Origin: an uncultured Bacilli bacterium
GTDB lineage: Bacteria; Bacillota_I; Bacilli_A; RF39; UBA660
Direction: 5' to 3'
Length of the DNA: 49,039 nucleotides
Assembly (NCBI GenBank): GCA_947628585.1
Contig: CANRAL010000005.1
Span: 1 to 49,039, forward strand
Shown: piece by piece, positions 22,907-31,449 of the stretch
Numbering within the stretch: position 1 is the first letter of the stretch
Layout of the letters: each line of letters starts with the position of its first letter
Program-made: the position numbers and the translations under genes
Notes under the pieces: model-generated
What the model was told of the DNA's origin: nothing
Database searches by the model: none
What the model saw: only the letters and a program-made list of their open reading frames with translations

Positions 22907-23789
22907 TTTTATTACCTCCTGCTTTAAGTAAAAAAGCTTCTTCTAAAGACATTTCTATTTCTTTTACCTCATATATTAAAACTTTATCTTGGATTAATTT
23001 TTCAATAATCTTAGGTATATTTTCCCTACTCGTTTTTAAAATAAAACTAGTATCGGTAACATTTTCCATATTTTCTATTTTTAAGTTACGCGTATCATTA
23101 ACGCTAAAAGAGTAAATATTATTATTTAAATGCTTTAATTTTTTAACATCATTAGTTTCAATAACCATTCCATTATTTATAATACAAACTTTATTACAAA
23201 AACTTTCTAATTCGGCAAGATTATGACTAGAAATTAATATTCCCATTCCTTCAGCTGCCAATTTTTTTAAAAGATTACGTAAATCTTTAATTCCTTCAGG
23301 ATCTAAGCCATTGGTTGGTTCATCTAAAATTAATAAATTGGGTTTGGCTAATAAACTTCGCGCAATTCCTAATCTTTGGCGCATTCCTAAGGAATACTTA
23401 CTTACTTTATCATTTATCCTATTTTCCAAGCCAACTATTTTTACCACTTCATCAATTCTATCTTTTTTTACATTAGGATACATATTAGCAACCAATTTTA
23501 AATTATCATAACCCGTCAAATACATATAAAACTCGGGATTTTCAACAATTGATCCTACTTTACTAATTGCTTTAACATAATCTTTTTCAATATCATAACC
23601 ATTTATTATAACCTTACCACCATTAATATTTTGTAACCCCAAAATTAATTTAATTGTTGTTGTTTTTCCCGCCCCATTTGGACCAATAAATGCTAAAATG
23701 TCTTTTTCTTCAACTTTTAAATTTACCTTTTTAAGTATTTCTTTTTTTCCTAATCTTTTTTCTAAATCTTGACATTCTAATATAACCAT
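22899..23789 (-). CDS. ABC transporter ATP-binding protein (BcrA/LanF-like)
   Basis: A 296-residue ATPase with Walker A GPNGAGKTTT (near 38), the Q-loop region, signature YSLGMRQRLG, Walker B LLILDEPTNGLDPEG and His switch in SSHNL, then a C-terminal domain of about 80 residues as in BcrA and LanF-type immunity transporters. It partners the overlapping permease gene. The start has GAGGAG upstream. The 37-bp repeat (copy B) sits 16-52 nt upstream of the start, at the end of xerD, and its other copy lies just upstream of the bacteriocin exporter. Confidence 0.9.
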   Translation of the reverse strand: MVILECQDLEKRLGKKEILKKVNLKVEEKDILAFIGPNGAGKTTTIKLILGLQNINGGKVIINGYDIEKDYVKAISKVGSIVENPEFYMYLTGYDNLKLVANMYPNVKKDRIDEVVKIVGLENRINDKVSKYSLGMRQRLGIARSLLAKPNLLILDEPTNGLDPEGIKDLRNLLKKLAAEGMGILISSHNLAELESFCNKVCIINNGMVIETNDVKKLKHLNNNIYSFSVNDTRNLKIENMENVTDTSFILKTSRENIPKIIEKLIQDKVLIYEVKEIEMSLEEAFLLKAGGNKID

Positions 23790-23804
23790 TTTCTTCTCCT
23801 CAAT

Positions 23805-23841
23805 TATATATCTTACGAATTTTTAATTATTTCCTTTTTTT
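23805..23841. repeat. 37-bp repeat, copy B, at the xerD 3' end
   Basis: Partner of 9541-9577 with one mismatch. It includes the last six codons and stop of xerD and the 18 nt after it. The TTCGTAAGATATATA portion resembles one arm plus the central region of Firmicute dif sites, but the second arm is not conserved. Confidence 0.75.
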
Positions 23842-24710
23842 CTAGGAAAAGTTTTTAAATAAACATCTTTAATATGATCATTTGTAATATGGGTATAAAT
23901 ACCCGTTGTGTTTAAACTAGCATGACCTAAAAGTTCTTGAACGCTTTTAATATCTGCCCCATTATTTAGTAAATGTGTAGCAAAAGTATGTCTTAAAGTA
24001 TGCGGAGTAATATGTTTATTAATAGCAATATTTTTAATTAATTTTTGCATTAACACTTCAACATCACTCACGGTTAGGGGATTATTTTTATTATTAAGAA
24101 ATAAATAAGGACTTAATATATTTTCTTTTTTTCTTATTTCTAAATATTTATTTAAATAAAATAAAGCATACTCTCCAAAAAATACGGTTCTTTCTTTACT
24201 TCCTTTACCATAAATTCGAATCGTTTTAGTATAAAAATCAATATCGTTTATTTTAATATTTACGAGCTCACTAACCCGACAACCCGTAGCATAAAATAAT
24301 TCAATAATTAACCTATTACGCAAATCATGAGGATTATCCAAACTAATACTATCTAAAAGTAAACTTAATTCATTATAGCTTAAATAATTAGGTAATTTTC
24401 TTTCAATTTTAGGATTTTTAATACTGGCAAAATAATTAAAACTCAATAATTTTTCATTTATTAAAAAATTATAAAAACTTCTTATTGAACTTAACTTACG
24501 AGAAATAGAACTATTTTTTAAATTTTTATTGTCTAAATATTTTAAATAATCTCTTACTTCTAAACGATTTATTTTTAAATAATTTAAATTTTTATTTTTA
24601 AGGTAATTAAAAAAAGATACTAAATCCGTCCGATAACTACTAATAGTTTTATCAGAATAATTAAGTTCTTTTTCTAAATATAATAAAAATTTATTTATTT
24701 CTTCTTGCAT
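23823..24710 (-). CDS. xerD: Tyrosine recombinase XerD
   Basis: Site-specific recombinase that resolves chromosome dimers at dif together with XerC. The 295-residue protein is full length. The N-terminal SAM-like core-binding domain (about 1-85, with NKFLLYLEKELNYSDKTISSY) is followed by the catalytic domain with all active residues: Arg in TGCRVSEL, Lys in YGKGSKER, HTLRH, His in LLGHAS and Tyr in TTGIYTH. It overlaps the upstream unknown gene by 20 nt. Confidence 0.92.
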   Translation of the reverse strand: MQEEINKFLLYLEKELNYSDKTISSYRTDLVSFFNYLKNKNLNYLKINRLEVRDYLKYLDNKNLKNSSISRKLSSIRSFYNFLINEKLLSFNYFASIKNPKIERKLPNYLSYNELSLLLDSISLDNPHDLRNRLIIELFYATGCRVSELVNIKINDIDFYTKTIRIYGKGSKERTVFFGEYALFYLNKYLEIRKKENILSPYLFLNNKNNPLTVSDVEVLMQKLIKNIAINKHITPHTLRHTFATHLLNNGADIKSVQELLGHASLNTTGIYTHITNDHIKDVYLKTFPRKKGNN

Positions 24711-25134
24711 TTTCGATACCTACACTAATTCTAATACTATCCTCTATACTATTTATCTTTTGATTAATATCTTCCATACTAATAGTCTTTTTACTAGCCA
24801 GATCATGCCGCCATTCAGTTTTTTCGCTTTCTTTCCAAGTTACATTATTATCTTCTAAAATTGCTTCATCCTTTTTTATTTCTCTAAGTAAATTCTCTTT
24901 TTCTAAATATAATTGACATAAAAGATAACTTAAATAATACACTTGCATTCTTAAATTATAACATTCTTTGGAAAAATTATTTAATAATAAATCATATTTA
25001 TCTTCAATAATTTTGCTTAAATAATTTTTAACATTTATATTACTTAAAAACTTTATAGTATCATAATCGGTAAGAAATTCTTTATTTTCATAAACTTGTA
25101 ATAAATCAGCAATTGCTAAATTAGATATTTCCAT
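24691..25134 (-). CDS. Uncharacterised coiled-coil protein upstream of xerD
   Basis: A 147-residue soluble protein from the ATG at 25134, which has GGAGGAAG upstream; an in-frame start at 25155 is within the previous gene and lacks a site. It is mostly helical with heptad-like stretches (about 60-95 and 115-140) and no signal or membrane segment. No family recognised. It overlaps both neighbours, the anchored protein upstream (14 nt) and xerD downstream (20 nt), so it belongs to one operon with them. Confidence 0.7.
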   Translation of the reverse strand: MEISNLAIADLLQVYENKEFLTDYDTIKFLSNINVKNYLSKIIEDKYDLLLNNFSKECYNLRMQVYYLSYLLCQLYLEKENLLREIKKDEAILEDNNVTWKESEKTEWRHDLASKKTISMEDINQKINSIEDSIRISVGIENARRNK

Positions 25135-25759
25135 TTTCTTCCTCCACGGGTTCAAGAGTAATGTAACCTTTTAAGGTTTTGGATCCATTAATATCTTGTA
25201 TAAAATCATAATTTATGAACATAACTTTTATATTCCAATTATGAATAGTTGTATCCGTAGCTTGGATTAATTTATTTAAAGCTATATCAAATTTACCAGT
25301 TACCCCGGTAATGTCAAAGCCTTCATAATCAGCAACTTTTTTATATTCTAAACCCGGTATTTCTTTAACTAATTCATTATTATTATCCGTAATAATTAAT
25401 AATAATTCGGGATTTTCTTTACCTTTGGTATAAACAAAATTATTAATATCAATATTCAATTTAACATTATATCTTGCCTCAGCATTATGTTCACTACCTG
25501 CGATTAAAGTAACTGTTGCCAAAGTTTCATCAACTAAACTAGGCATATCTTTAGCAAAATTTAAACTATTAGCATGAATATTAATTCCTTCACCAGCATT
25601 AAAAACTAAAGTTGGCATTGTTGCCGATGTTGCTTTTCTTTGAGCACTTTCACGATTAATTGGGACAACCACAAAATAAGCAAACGCAGTGCTTAAAGTC
25701 ATTACAATAAATAATATTATAAATACTATCGTTAACAATTGAGTTTGCTTCTTGCTCAT
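25121..25759 (-). CDS. Membrane-anchored extracytoplasmic protein, unknown
   Basis: A 212-residue protein with a basic start (MSKKQTQ), one hydrophobic helix (about 8-30, ending STAFAYF) and a beta-rich extracytoplasmic domain. The segment following the helix (VPINRESAQRKATSATMPTLVFNAGEGINI) and the later VTLIAGSEHNAEARYNVKLNIDI are reminiscent of TasA/camelysin-like beta-sandwich proteins with SipW-type leaders, but the similarity is loose. It could be a surface filament component or an anchored sensor. It sits between the DUF1292-like gene and the coiled-coil gene in a minus-strand operon. Confidence 0.65.
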   Translation of the reverse strand: MSKKQTQLLTIVFIILFIVMTLSTAFAYFVVVPINRESAQRKATSATMPTLVFNAGEGINIHANSLNFAKDMPSLVDETLATVTLIAGSEHNAEARYNVKLNIDINNFVYTKGKENPELLLIITDNNNELVKEIPGLEYKKVADYEGFDITGVTGKFDIALNKLIQATDTTIHNWNIKVMFINYDFIQDINGSKTLKGYITLEPVEEENGNI

Positions 25760-25772
25760 AATTTATTCCTTT

Positions 25773-26036
25773 CTAATCGATAAAATCTTCAATTTTTTTA
25801 TTTTTTAATTCTTCGCCAAAATTTTGAGCCATTATTTTTAAAATTTCTAATAGTTCTTCTTTATTATCTACTTTGGTAACATAAAATTCATCATTATCTT
25901 TTATTTCTTTTAAAATAGCATAATCCTTAGTATCTACTTGATTAGCTAAAAAATATGTTTCGTCTTGATAATTTATTTTTTCTAATAATTCCCATTTTTT
26001 ATCATCTTCTAAAGTAATCACACTATCAACATTCAT
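25773..26036 (-). CDS. DUF1292-like small acidic protein
   Basis: An 87-residue acidic protein beginning ITLEDDKKWELLEKINYQDETYFLANQVD, which follows the pattern of DUF1292 (YrzB) proteins: a short beta meander with a conserved hydrophobic YFL/Y centre and an acidic tail. No function is known for the family. The ATG overlaps the TAA of the upstream 645-residue gene (TAATG), so translation is coupled. Assignment is by pattern only. Confidence 0.6.
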   Translation of the reverse strand: MNVDSVITLEDDKKWELLEKINYQDETYFLANQVDTKDYAILKEIKDNDEFYVTKVDNKEELLEILKIMAQNFGEELKNKKIEDFID

Positions 26037-27973
26037 TATCGGCCCCTACTTTCTTCACTATATTCTAATATAGTATCATCTAAACTATACATTTCAATAG
26101 CTTTTTTGATTTTTTCTACTGTTTCTTTTTCTAAATTCTTAGGACTTTCTGGCTTTTTAGGTTTTTCAATTACTTTTTCTTCTATATCTTTTTCTAATTT
26201 AAATACTTCTTCCATTCCCTTAACCATACTCTTAAAGAATTTATCTTGGGCTTTATCTAAAAATTCTTTACATTTATCAGTGTATATAGTTAAAGGATAA
26301 GTAACAATATTTAAGCCTTCTGTTATTAAAGCACCAGAGAAAGAAGAAACAATTTTCAAAATTCCTAACATTTTTTTAGAAGTTTTGTTCTTCTTTTTAG
26401 AAGTTTCAATATTTTTAACCTTTTTTCGATTAGGATTTACTTCAGGAGCCTTATTATCCAAAACTTTTTTAGCTAATTTTGGCATACTTAACTCTCTTTT
26501 TTCTTTTCTTTTTTCCTTTGCTTCAACTTTTAAACTTTCAATATCTTTGGTTGTTTTAACTGCAACTTTCAAATTACCACTTTGACTAACAATGTTTAAA
26601 TCATCATCAAAAGCAAAACCTTTAGGTAAAATAAAGGCATCAGCATCTTTTATCGTAGTAACTATTTTATTATCTATATAATTTACTTTATCTAATCCAT
26701 TTAATTTTTGTAAAGCGATAACTAATTCAAAAAGATTCAATTCTTTAGTATTGTCTTCAAAGTCTAAATCAAAACTATCAATTTTTTGTAATTTTTCGAC
26801 ATCTTTACTTAACATTTTTCTTTGAAAAGCAAACTTTAAACATTCTTGATTCAAAATCATTTTATTAGTTATCCAAGTATCTAAACCATCTTTATTAATA
26901 TAAAAACCTACTGGTAAGATTAAATTTTCCACACTAGTTGTAGCATATATTGATTTATAATCATTACTTAAACTTATATTACAATTAGGATTTAATTTTT
27001 TTAATTCGGCAATAAAAGTTTTCGCATTATAAATAGGATAAATTGGATAACTTACTTCTTCTTCATCAATTTGACATAATAACATATTATTTTTTTTATC
27101 ATATATTACATTTTCTGGAAAAACTAAATTAGCTAAATTATCACAATAAATTTTATTAAACATATCATAATTAAAATTAATCCGCGGATTATATAATTGC
27201 AATAAATCAATTACTCTTTCAATGTTATCTTTATTTTGATAGACAAGGCCAAATTCTTGACATTTTTTTTCATAAGCGGAAATTCTTTTGCCAACAATAT
27301 AACCTTGTTCCGTTATTACTTCATCCATTCTTCTATACCAAGAATTAATTAAACTTTGAATAGATTCTGGAATTTTAGAATGATCAATAAAATTTTTAAA
27401 ACTATCTATTTCATTATCTATTAATTGAATATAATCAAAATAGTCATAATATTTTAAACTTTCTTCAAAACTTTTTTCATAATTATTAAATTTTAAATTA
27501 AAATTATTTAAAATTCTTTCACTTTTTAAATAAGAATCAATTAATCCCAATTGAGTCATCTTCTCTTTTTGAAGTTCTTTATTTGGACCAATACTTTTAG
27601 CTAAAAATTTAATTTGGGAACATACTTGATCATAATTTTTTTCAATATTTTTCTTTTCTTTTAATAAAGATACATAACAATATATTTTTTCTACTTTAGT
27701 TATAATTATATCAAATCTATCAATTATTTCATGATACGTATGTTCATCAATAATTTTATTTTGGTAAGCTTTGACAATATTAATTTTTAAAGATCTAATC
27801 CGCCCTACTATTTCAACCAAAGCATTTTTTTCGGTTTCATCAATTATGTTTTTCCCTTTAAGAATAATATTAATAATCCCTTGAAAGCCATATTTTATTC
27901 TTTGTTCTTCATATAAATTTTCATCAATAATTTTATATCCATAGTTTGTTATCATGGCATTATTTCCATTCAT
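26036..27973 (-). CDS. Large uncharacterised helical protein
   Basis: A 645-residue protein from the ATG at 27973 (AGGTGA upstream; a GTG five codons earlier is unlikely). The first 230 residues are strongly helical with coiled-coil character. Residues about 290-480 contain two or three similar alpha/beta units of about 80 residues, each with a hydrophobic ILP-x-GF block (LILPVGFYINKDG, FILPKGFAFDDDL). Then comes a Lys/Glu-rich linker, a possible amphipathic or membrane segment (about 540-570) and an acidic tail. I do not recognise it. It lies between a ClpB-like AAA+ protein and small proteins, suggesting a shared machine. Confidence 0.7.
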   Translation of the reverse strand: MNGNNAMITNYGYKIIDENLYEEQRIKYGFQGIINIILKGKNIIDETEKNALVEIVGRIRSLKINIVKAYQNKIIDEHTYHEIIDRFDIIITKVEKIYCYVSLLKEKKNIEKNYDQVCSQIKFLAKSIGPNKELQKEKMTQLGLIDSYLKSERILNNFNLKFNNYEKSFEESLKYYDYFDYIQLIDNEIDSFKNFIDHSKIPESIQSLINSWYRRMDEVITEQGYIVGKRISAYEKKCQEFGLVYQNKDNIERVIDLLQLYNPRINFNYDMFNKIYCDNLANLVFPENVIYDKKNNMLLCQIDEEEVSYPIYPIYNAKTFIAELKKLNPNCNISLSNDYKSIYATTSVENLILPVGFYINKDGLDTWITNKMILNQECLKFAFQRKMLSKDVEKLQKIDSFDLDFEDNTKELNLFELVIALQKLNGLDKVNYIDNKIVTTIKDADAFILPKGFAFDDDLNIVSQSGNLKVAVKTTKDIESLKVEAKEKRKEKRELSMPKLAKKVLDNKAPEVNPNRKKVKNIETSKKKNKTSKKMLGILKIVSSFSGALITEGLNIVTYPLTIYTDKCKEFLDKAQDKFFKSMVKGMEEVFKLEKDIEEKVIEKPKKPESPKNLEKETVEKIKKAIEMYSLDDTILEYSEESRGR

Positions 27974-28013
27974 ATTACTCACCTTCACCTATAATAACAT
28001 TTTAACATAGAGA

Positions 28014-28048
28014 AAAAGAAAATGCAATTTCTTAGAACCATTTTCTTT
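28014..28048 (-). terminator. Terminator after the AAA+ gene
   Basis: On the minus strand AAAAGAAAATG pairs with CATTTTCTTTTT across a ~15-nt loop, followed by a short T-rich stretch. A TTATTAT -10-like element for the next gene follows at once. Confidence 0.65.
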
Positions 28049-28054
28049 TTAAAA

Positions 28055-28969
28055 TTAAGCTACATCATTTAAATCAACATTTTCGTTAGCAATCATGTCA
28101 GCAAATACTACTTTAAACCGTTCAATTTCTTTTTTCCGCGCATCATCATAAATACTTTTAGTATTACAAATTGCTTTATAAAAATGTTTAAGACGAACTA
28201 TTTTATTATTTTCATATAAAGCATAAGTAAAAGCATTAGCTACAACCGTTAAACAAATGTCAGGATAACGGCTCGAAATTTCATAAACTCTTTTATATTC
28301 ATCGGTCATTTCTACAATAAAAGCCATTATTTTTTCCGTTATATATGGTTGATAGCCAATAGTTACACCTATTTGTTTTTCTAATTTAGGAATTGTTCCC
28401 ATTAATATTTTAACTGTAGTTGCTTGATCAGCTTCCTCAACATCAATTTTTTGAAATCTTCTTAAAAAAGCCCGGTCTCTTAAAATATATTGTTCATATT
28501 CTTCACTAGTAGTAGCACCTATCATTTTAATAGTTCCTCTATCAAGACCAGCTTTTAACATATTAGCAAAGTCTATTCCCCCATTTCGATTAACTAATAA
28601 ATGAGTTTCATCAATAAATATAATAGTTTTATCTTTTTGAGATAATTCCCGTATTAAAATATCTAAACGATTATCCATAGCATTATCGTTTAAAGTTGTT
28701 CCCATAAAAGAGGATATATTAATTTTTATTATTTCCCAGTCTTTTAGAGCATCAGGCACTAATTTATTTTTTATTCGATAAGCTAGTCCTTCAACTATAG
28801 CGGTTTTCCCTATACCGGCTTTCCCTACTAATAAAGCACTTTTTTCGGGTGTTAATAAAACTAAAATCATTTGTTTTATTTCTTCATCCCGAGCAATTGC
28901 CGGATCAGTTATATAGTCTTTTTGCGTTAAATTTTCTCCATATCGTTCTAACATACTAACATTTTCCAT
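28055..28969 (-). CDS. Single-domain ClpB/ClpA-like AAA+ ATPase
   Basis: A 304-residue protein equal to one AAA+ module of the Clp/Hsp100 D1 type. Motifs in order: [20 protein letters not shown] (linker as in ClpB LT..A..G..DPVIGRDEEI), Walker [11 protein letters not shown] (near 48), Walker [13 protein letters not shown], sensor 1 IGATTSEEY, Arg finger region [16 protein letters not shown], then the helical lid. It lacks the N-domain, the middle coiled coil and the D2 module, so it is not ClpB itself. It could power assembly or removal of a partner such as the 645-residue neighbour. AGAGAGG precedes the ATG. Confidence 0.88.
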   Translation of the reverse strand: MENVSMLERYGENLTQKDYITDPAIARDEEIKQMILVLLTPEKSALLVGKAGIGKTAIVEGLAYRIKNKLVPDALKDWEIIKINISSFMGTTLNDNAMDNRLDILIRELSQKDKTIIFIDETHLLVNRNGGIDFANMLKAGLDRGTIKMIGATTSEEYEQYILRDRAFLRRFQKIDVEEADQATTVKILMGTIPKLEKQIGVTIGYQPYITEKIMAFIVEMTDEYKRVYEISSRYPDICLTVVANAFTYALYENNKIVRLKHFYKAICNTKSIYDDARKKEIERFKVVFADMIANENVDLNDVA

Positions 28970-29020
28970 AACTAACCTCTCTTAATTATTATAACAATTT
29001 AAATTAAAATATAAAATACT

Positions 29021-30097
29021 TTAATCCGATTTTTCCGAAAAAATTTTTAAAACATAAGAAACTAAATCGCGAGCCGAATATTTATTTATAAATTTTCTTT
29101 GATTAGCCATAAATTCTTCTTGCAATTTTTCATCCGAAATTAACATTTTTAATTTAGTAATTACCTCTTCCTCATCATCAGCTTTTAAAGCCATTTTATG
29201 CTCAACAAAAAAGTTAGCATTATAATTTTCTACTCCCGGAATAGGCATCAAAAAAACAATTGGTCGATTTAAAATAGCAACTTCGGTAGTTGTAAGACCA
29301 CCGGGTTTAGTAACAACAATAGAGCTTTTTAAAATCAATTCATTCATATTATTTACGAATCCTAATACCTCTAAATTAGGATTATTTATAGTTAATAAAT
29401 CTAATTTAAGTTTTTCATTATGACCACATACAACAACTAATTTATAATCATTTATTTCCTTTAAAATATCTAATACAATATTTTTTATTTTTCCAAAACC
29501 CATACTTCCTGAGGTAAGTAATATTTGTTTTTCTTTTTTAGCCTTTATATTAGAAAATTTACTAGATACCGGAATACCTAAAGGAAGTAAAATATCCTCG
29601 GGCACTTTTTTTTCAATAAATCTTTTTTTCAATGATTCATGAGGAATGACAAAAGCTAAAGGTTGCGTTTCTTCCCAAAAAGGAATACATTCATAGTCGG
29701 TAGCAACATTAATAAATTTTACATTTTCATCTTTATTTAAAGCCGTAAGAGCTATACAAGGAAACAAATGCGTTCCAATTACAATATCAATATTATTATT
29801 TTTAATATAATTAGCTAATTTTTCTTTTACTAAACTATTTAAGCCATATACTGGACTAGGAATATTAGTTTTACTATAAATTTCGCCAAGACGATAAACG
29901 CCTTTAAATATTAAACCATTATTTTTGGTGGAATCTAAATATATTTTTTCCGCGATTCGACTAGCTTTAGGGCCAATAATATCCATATAATCTTGCACAA
30001 TACATTCAATATTATTTGCTAAAAATTCATCTTTTATATGTTTGGCGCAAGCATTATGTCCCCCTCCTGTACTACATGTAAGAACTAAAACTTTCAT
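29021..30097 (-). CDS. ugtP: Processive diacylglycerol glucosyltransferase (UgtP/MGDG-synthase family)
   Basis: Peripheral membrane GT28 enzyme that transfers sugar from a UDP-donor to diacylglycerol, making glycolipids that can anchor lipoteichoic acid. The 358-residue protein begins KVLVLTCSTGGGHNACAKHI, the acceptor-binding motif of MGDG synthases, and has the donor site near GFVNNMNELILKSSIVVTKPGGLTTTEVAI and the PIPGVENYNANFF block. The start is the ATG at 30097 (GGAG 6 nt upstream), 4 codons inside a longer TTG-initiated frame. The chain matches the family length. It is coupled to the CmpB-like gene. Confidence 0.92.
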   Translation of the reverse strand: MKVLVLTCSTGGGHNACAKHIKDEFLANNIECIVQDYMDIIGPKASRIAEKIYLDSTKNNGLIFKGVYRLGEIYSKTNIPSPVYGLNSLVKEKLANYIKNNNIDIVIGTHLFPCIALTALNKDENVKFINVATDYECIPFWEETQPLAFVIPHESLKKRFIEKKVPEDILLPLGIPVSSKFSNIKAKKEKQILLTSGSMGFGKIKNIVLDILKEINDYKLVVVCGHNEKLKLDLLTINNPNLEVLGFVNNMNELILKSSIVVTKPGGLTTTEVAILNRPIVFLMPIPGVENYNANFFVEHKMALKADDEEEVITKLKMLISDEKLQEEFMANQRKFINKYSARDLVSYVLKIFSEKSD

Positions 30098-30099
30098 TT

Positions 30100-30729
30100 C
30101 TAACTCCAATTATTACAAAACATATTTTTTAAATATTCTTGATTAAATGTATGATCTAATAAATTTTCATAAACATTAACCGGAGGAATATTTCTTTCTT
30201 TATTTTTAGCGCGAGCAACAGCACTAACTGTTAAAGCTAAATCAAATGCTAAAAAAATAAGTAGAAAAATGCTAATTTTTTTTCCTTTATTATAACTCCA
30301 TAAATCAATAAATTTTATTATCCAATTGTATATAAATTTTATATAAAATATTCCGAGTAACCCCCACATAATTGAATAAGATAAGCAAACTCGTCCATTT
30401 ATATTAAGAAAATTATTACTATAATCCCAAGCTGTAAAACCTAAAAATAACTCCATACCCCAACTACATATATATTCTAAAATACTGCCAGCAATAAAAC
30501 TAATCATAAAAATTTTCCAAGATTCTTTTTTTTGATAACGATATAAAAGGGCTGTCAAAAGGCAAGCTCCAAAACCATAAATAATATTAAAAGGACCTAG
30601 AACTAAAGCTGAATGATTTATAAATTTATGACTTTTAAGAAGAGTAAAAGTTACTTCTATAATCCAACCAAAAACACTACCGATTAAAAAAATCCAAAAT
30701 AAATAATACGTATTTAATTTATCTTTCAT
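30100..30729 (-). CDS. CmpB-type (putative ABC transporter type IV) membrane protein
   Basis: A 209-residue membrane protein with five helices and the family features: FWIFLIGSVFGWIIEVTF near the N-terminus, LVLGPFNIIYGFGA, AGSILEYICSWGMELFLGFTAWDYSNNFLNINGRVCLSYSIMWG. Members of this family (PF06541-type) are widespread in Firmicutes; the transporter label is historical and the role is unknown. It lies just before the glycolipid synthase with its stop 2 nt from that start codon, so the two should be made together. Confidence 0.85.
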   Translation of the reverse strand: MKDKLNTYYLFWIFLIGSVFGWIIEVTFTLLKSHKFINHSALVLGPFNIIYGFGACLLTALLYRYQKKESWKIFMISFIAGSILEYICSWGMELFLGFTAWDYSNNFLNINGRVCLSYSIMWGLLGIFYIKFIYNWIIKFIDLWSYNKGKKISIFLLIFLAFDLALTVSAVARAKNKERNIPPVNVYENLLDHTFNQEYLKNMFCNNWS

Positions 30730-30885
30730 ACTTCACCCACTACATTGTATTCTTATTTTTTAATTTTTTTGCTTATTTTTCGATTACTTAAAAAATAATT
30801 TTTAATACATATATTGGTTACAATCAACCTCTTTATATATTTTATAGCATATCACTTTTTAGTTAAAAAAGCAACCAAGGGATTA

Positions 30886-30918
30886 ACATAAAAAAACAAA
30901 CCTATTTCTAGATTTGTT
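30886..30918 (-). terminator. Terminator after tRNA-Asn
   Basis: Minus strand AACAAA...TTTGTT stem with extra internal pairs, followed by a T7 run, 11 nt after the tRNA 3' end. Confidence 0.75.
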
Positions 30919-30928
30919 AAAACCAAAA

Positions 30929-31004
30929 TGGCGCCCGTTGTAGGACTCGAACCTACGACCTAACGGTTAACAGCCGTGCGCTCTACCGACTGAGCTAAAC
31001 GGGC
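30929..31004 (-). tRNA. tRNA-Asn(GTT)
   Basis: Complete 76-nt cloverleaf on the minus strand: acceptor GCCCGTT / AACGGGC, D-arm GCTCAGTCGGTAGAGC, anticodon loop CTGTTAA (anticodon GTT), T-arm GGTTCGAGTCC, encoded CCA. The outer pair of the anticodon stem is mismatched. Confidence 0.93.
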
Positions 31005-31015
31005 ATTACTCATTA

Positions 31016-31044
31016 AGTATATATTTATTTTAGAAAAATGTCAA
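31016..31044 (-). promoter_or_regulatory. Promoter of tRNA-Asn
   Basis: Minus strand TTGACA (31039-31044), 17-nt spacer, TATACT (31016-31021), 12 nt before the tRNA. Confidence 0.88.
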
Positions 31045-31077
31045 TTATTTTTATAAATATTTTTTTAAATTTATGGT

Positions 31078-31330
31078 TAGTATGTGATAATGTCTTAAGT
31101 GTTAGTATTTGAAAATGTCTCAAGACTAATATATTATATGTCACCGCGGTGACATAATGAGAAAGGTAAAGTTAAGAATGAAAGAACAAGAAAAATATGA
31201 ATTTTATATTTGGTTTTAATTCAAGATCAAATATGGTTTTCATTATGAGGATGCGGACTGATTATACCTTATAAAAAATTTATTTCAAAGACCCAAAGAT
31301 GAAATTTAAAAAACGTTAATTTATCCTTTT
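31078..31330 (+). pseudogene. Degenerate transposase remnant (ISNCY-like start)
   Basis: A 20-codon frame from 31157 reads MRKVKLRMKEQEKYE, which resembles the N-terminus of ISNCY/IS1202-type transposases, then shifts and stops at 31219. It follows a perfect 20-nt palindrome (31137-31156) and two related TGTCT..AAG..T stretches near 31092 and 31116 that could be remains of an element end. The remaining sequence to about 31330 has no frame I recognise. Together with 31330-31449, which appears empty apart from a leader, this is a 445-bp gene-poor accessory gap. Confidence 0.35.
31137..31156. repeat. Perfect 20-nt palindrome
   Basis: TATGTCACCG followed by its exact reverse complement. GC-rich for this genome. 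It is placed 1 nt before the remnant start codon, so it may be an operator or hairpin of the former element. Confidence 0.7.
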
Positions 31331-31449
31331 TTAGAAATTTTAGAAGATTAAAACTCCTTTTTTTAGTGAATTTTTAATTAATTTCGTTAATTCGACATTT
31401 TTTTTAATAACTCTTTACTATAATACATCCTTATGTAAAGGAGAATTAC

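Noticed and set aside
23805-23841. Chromosomal dif site next to xerD
   Set aside because: Only one arm and the central region resemble the Firmicute dif; the second arm does not match in either copy.
25121-25759. Confident assignment as a TasA-type biofilm fibre protein
   Set aside because: Only a loose resemblance around the membrane helix and no SipW-type peptidase gene nearby.
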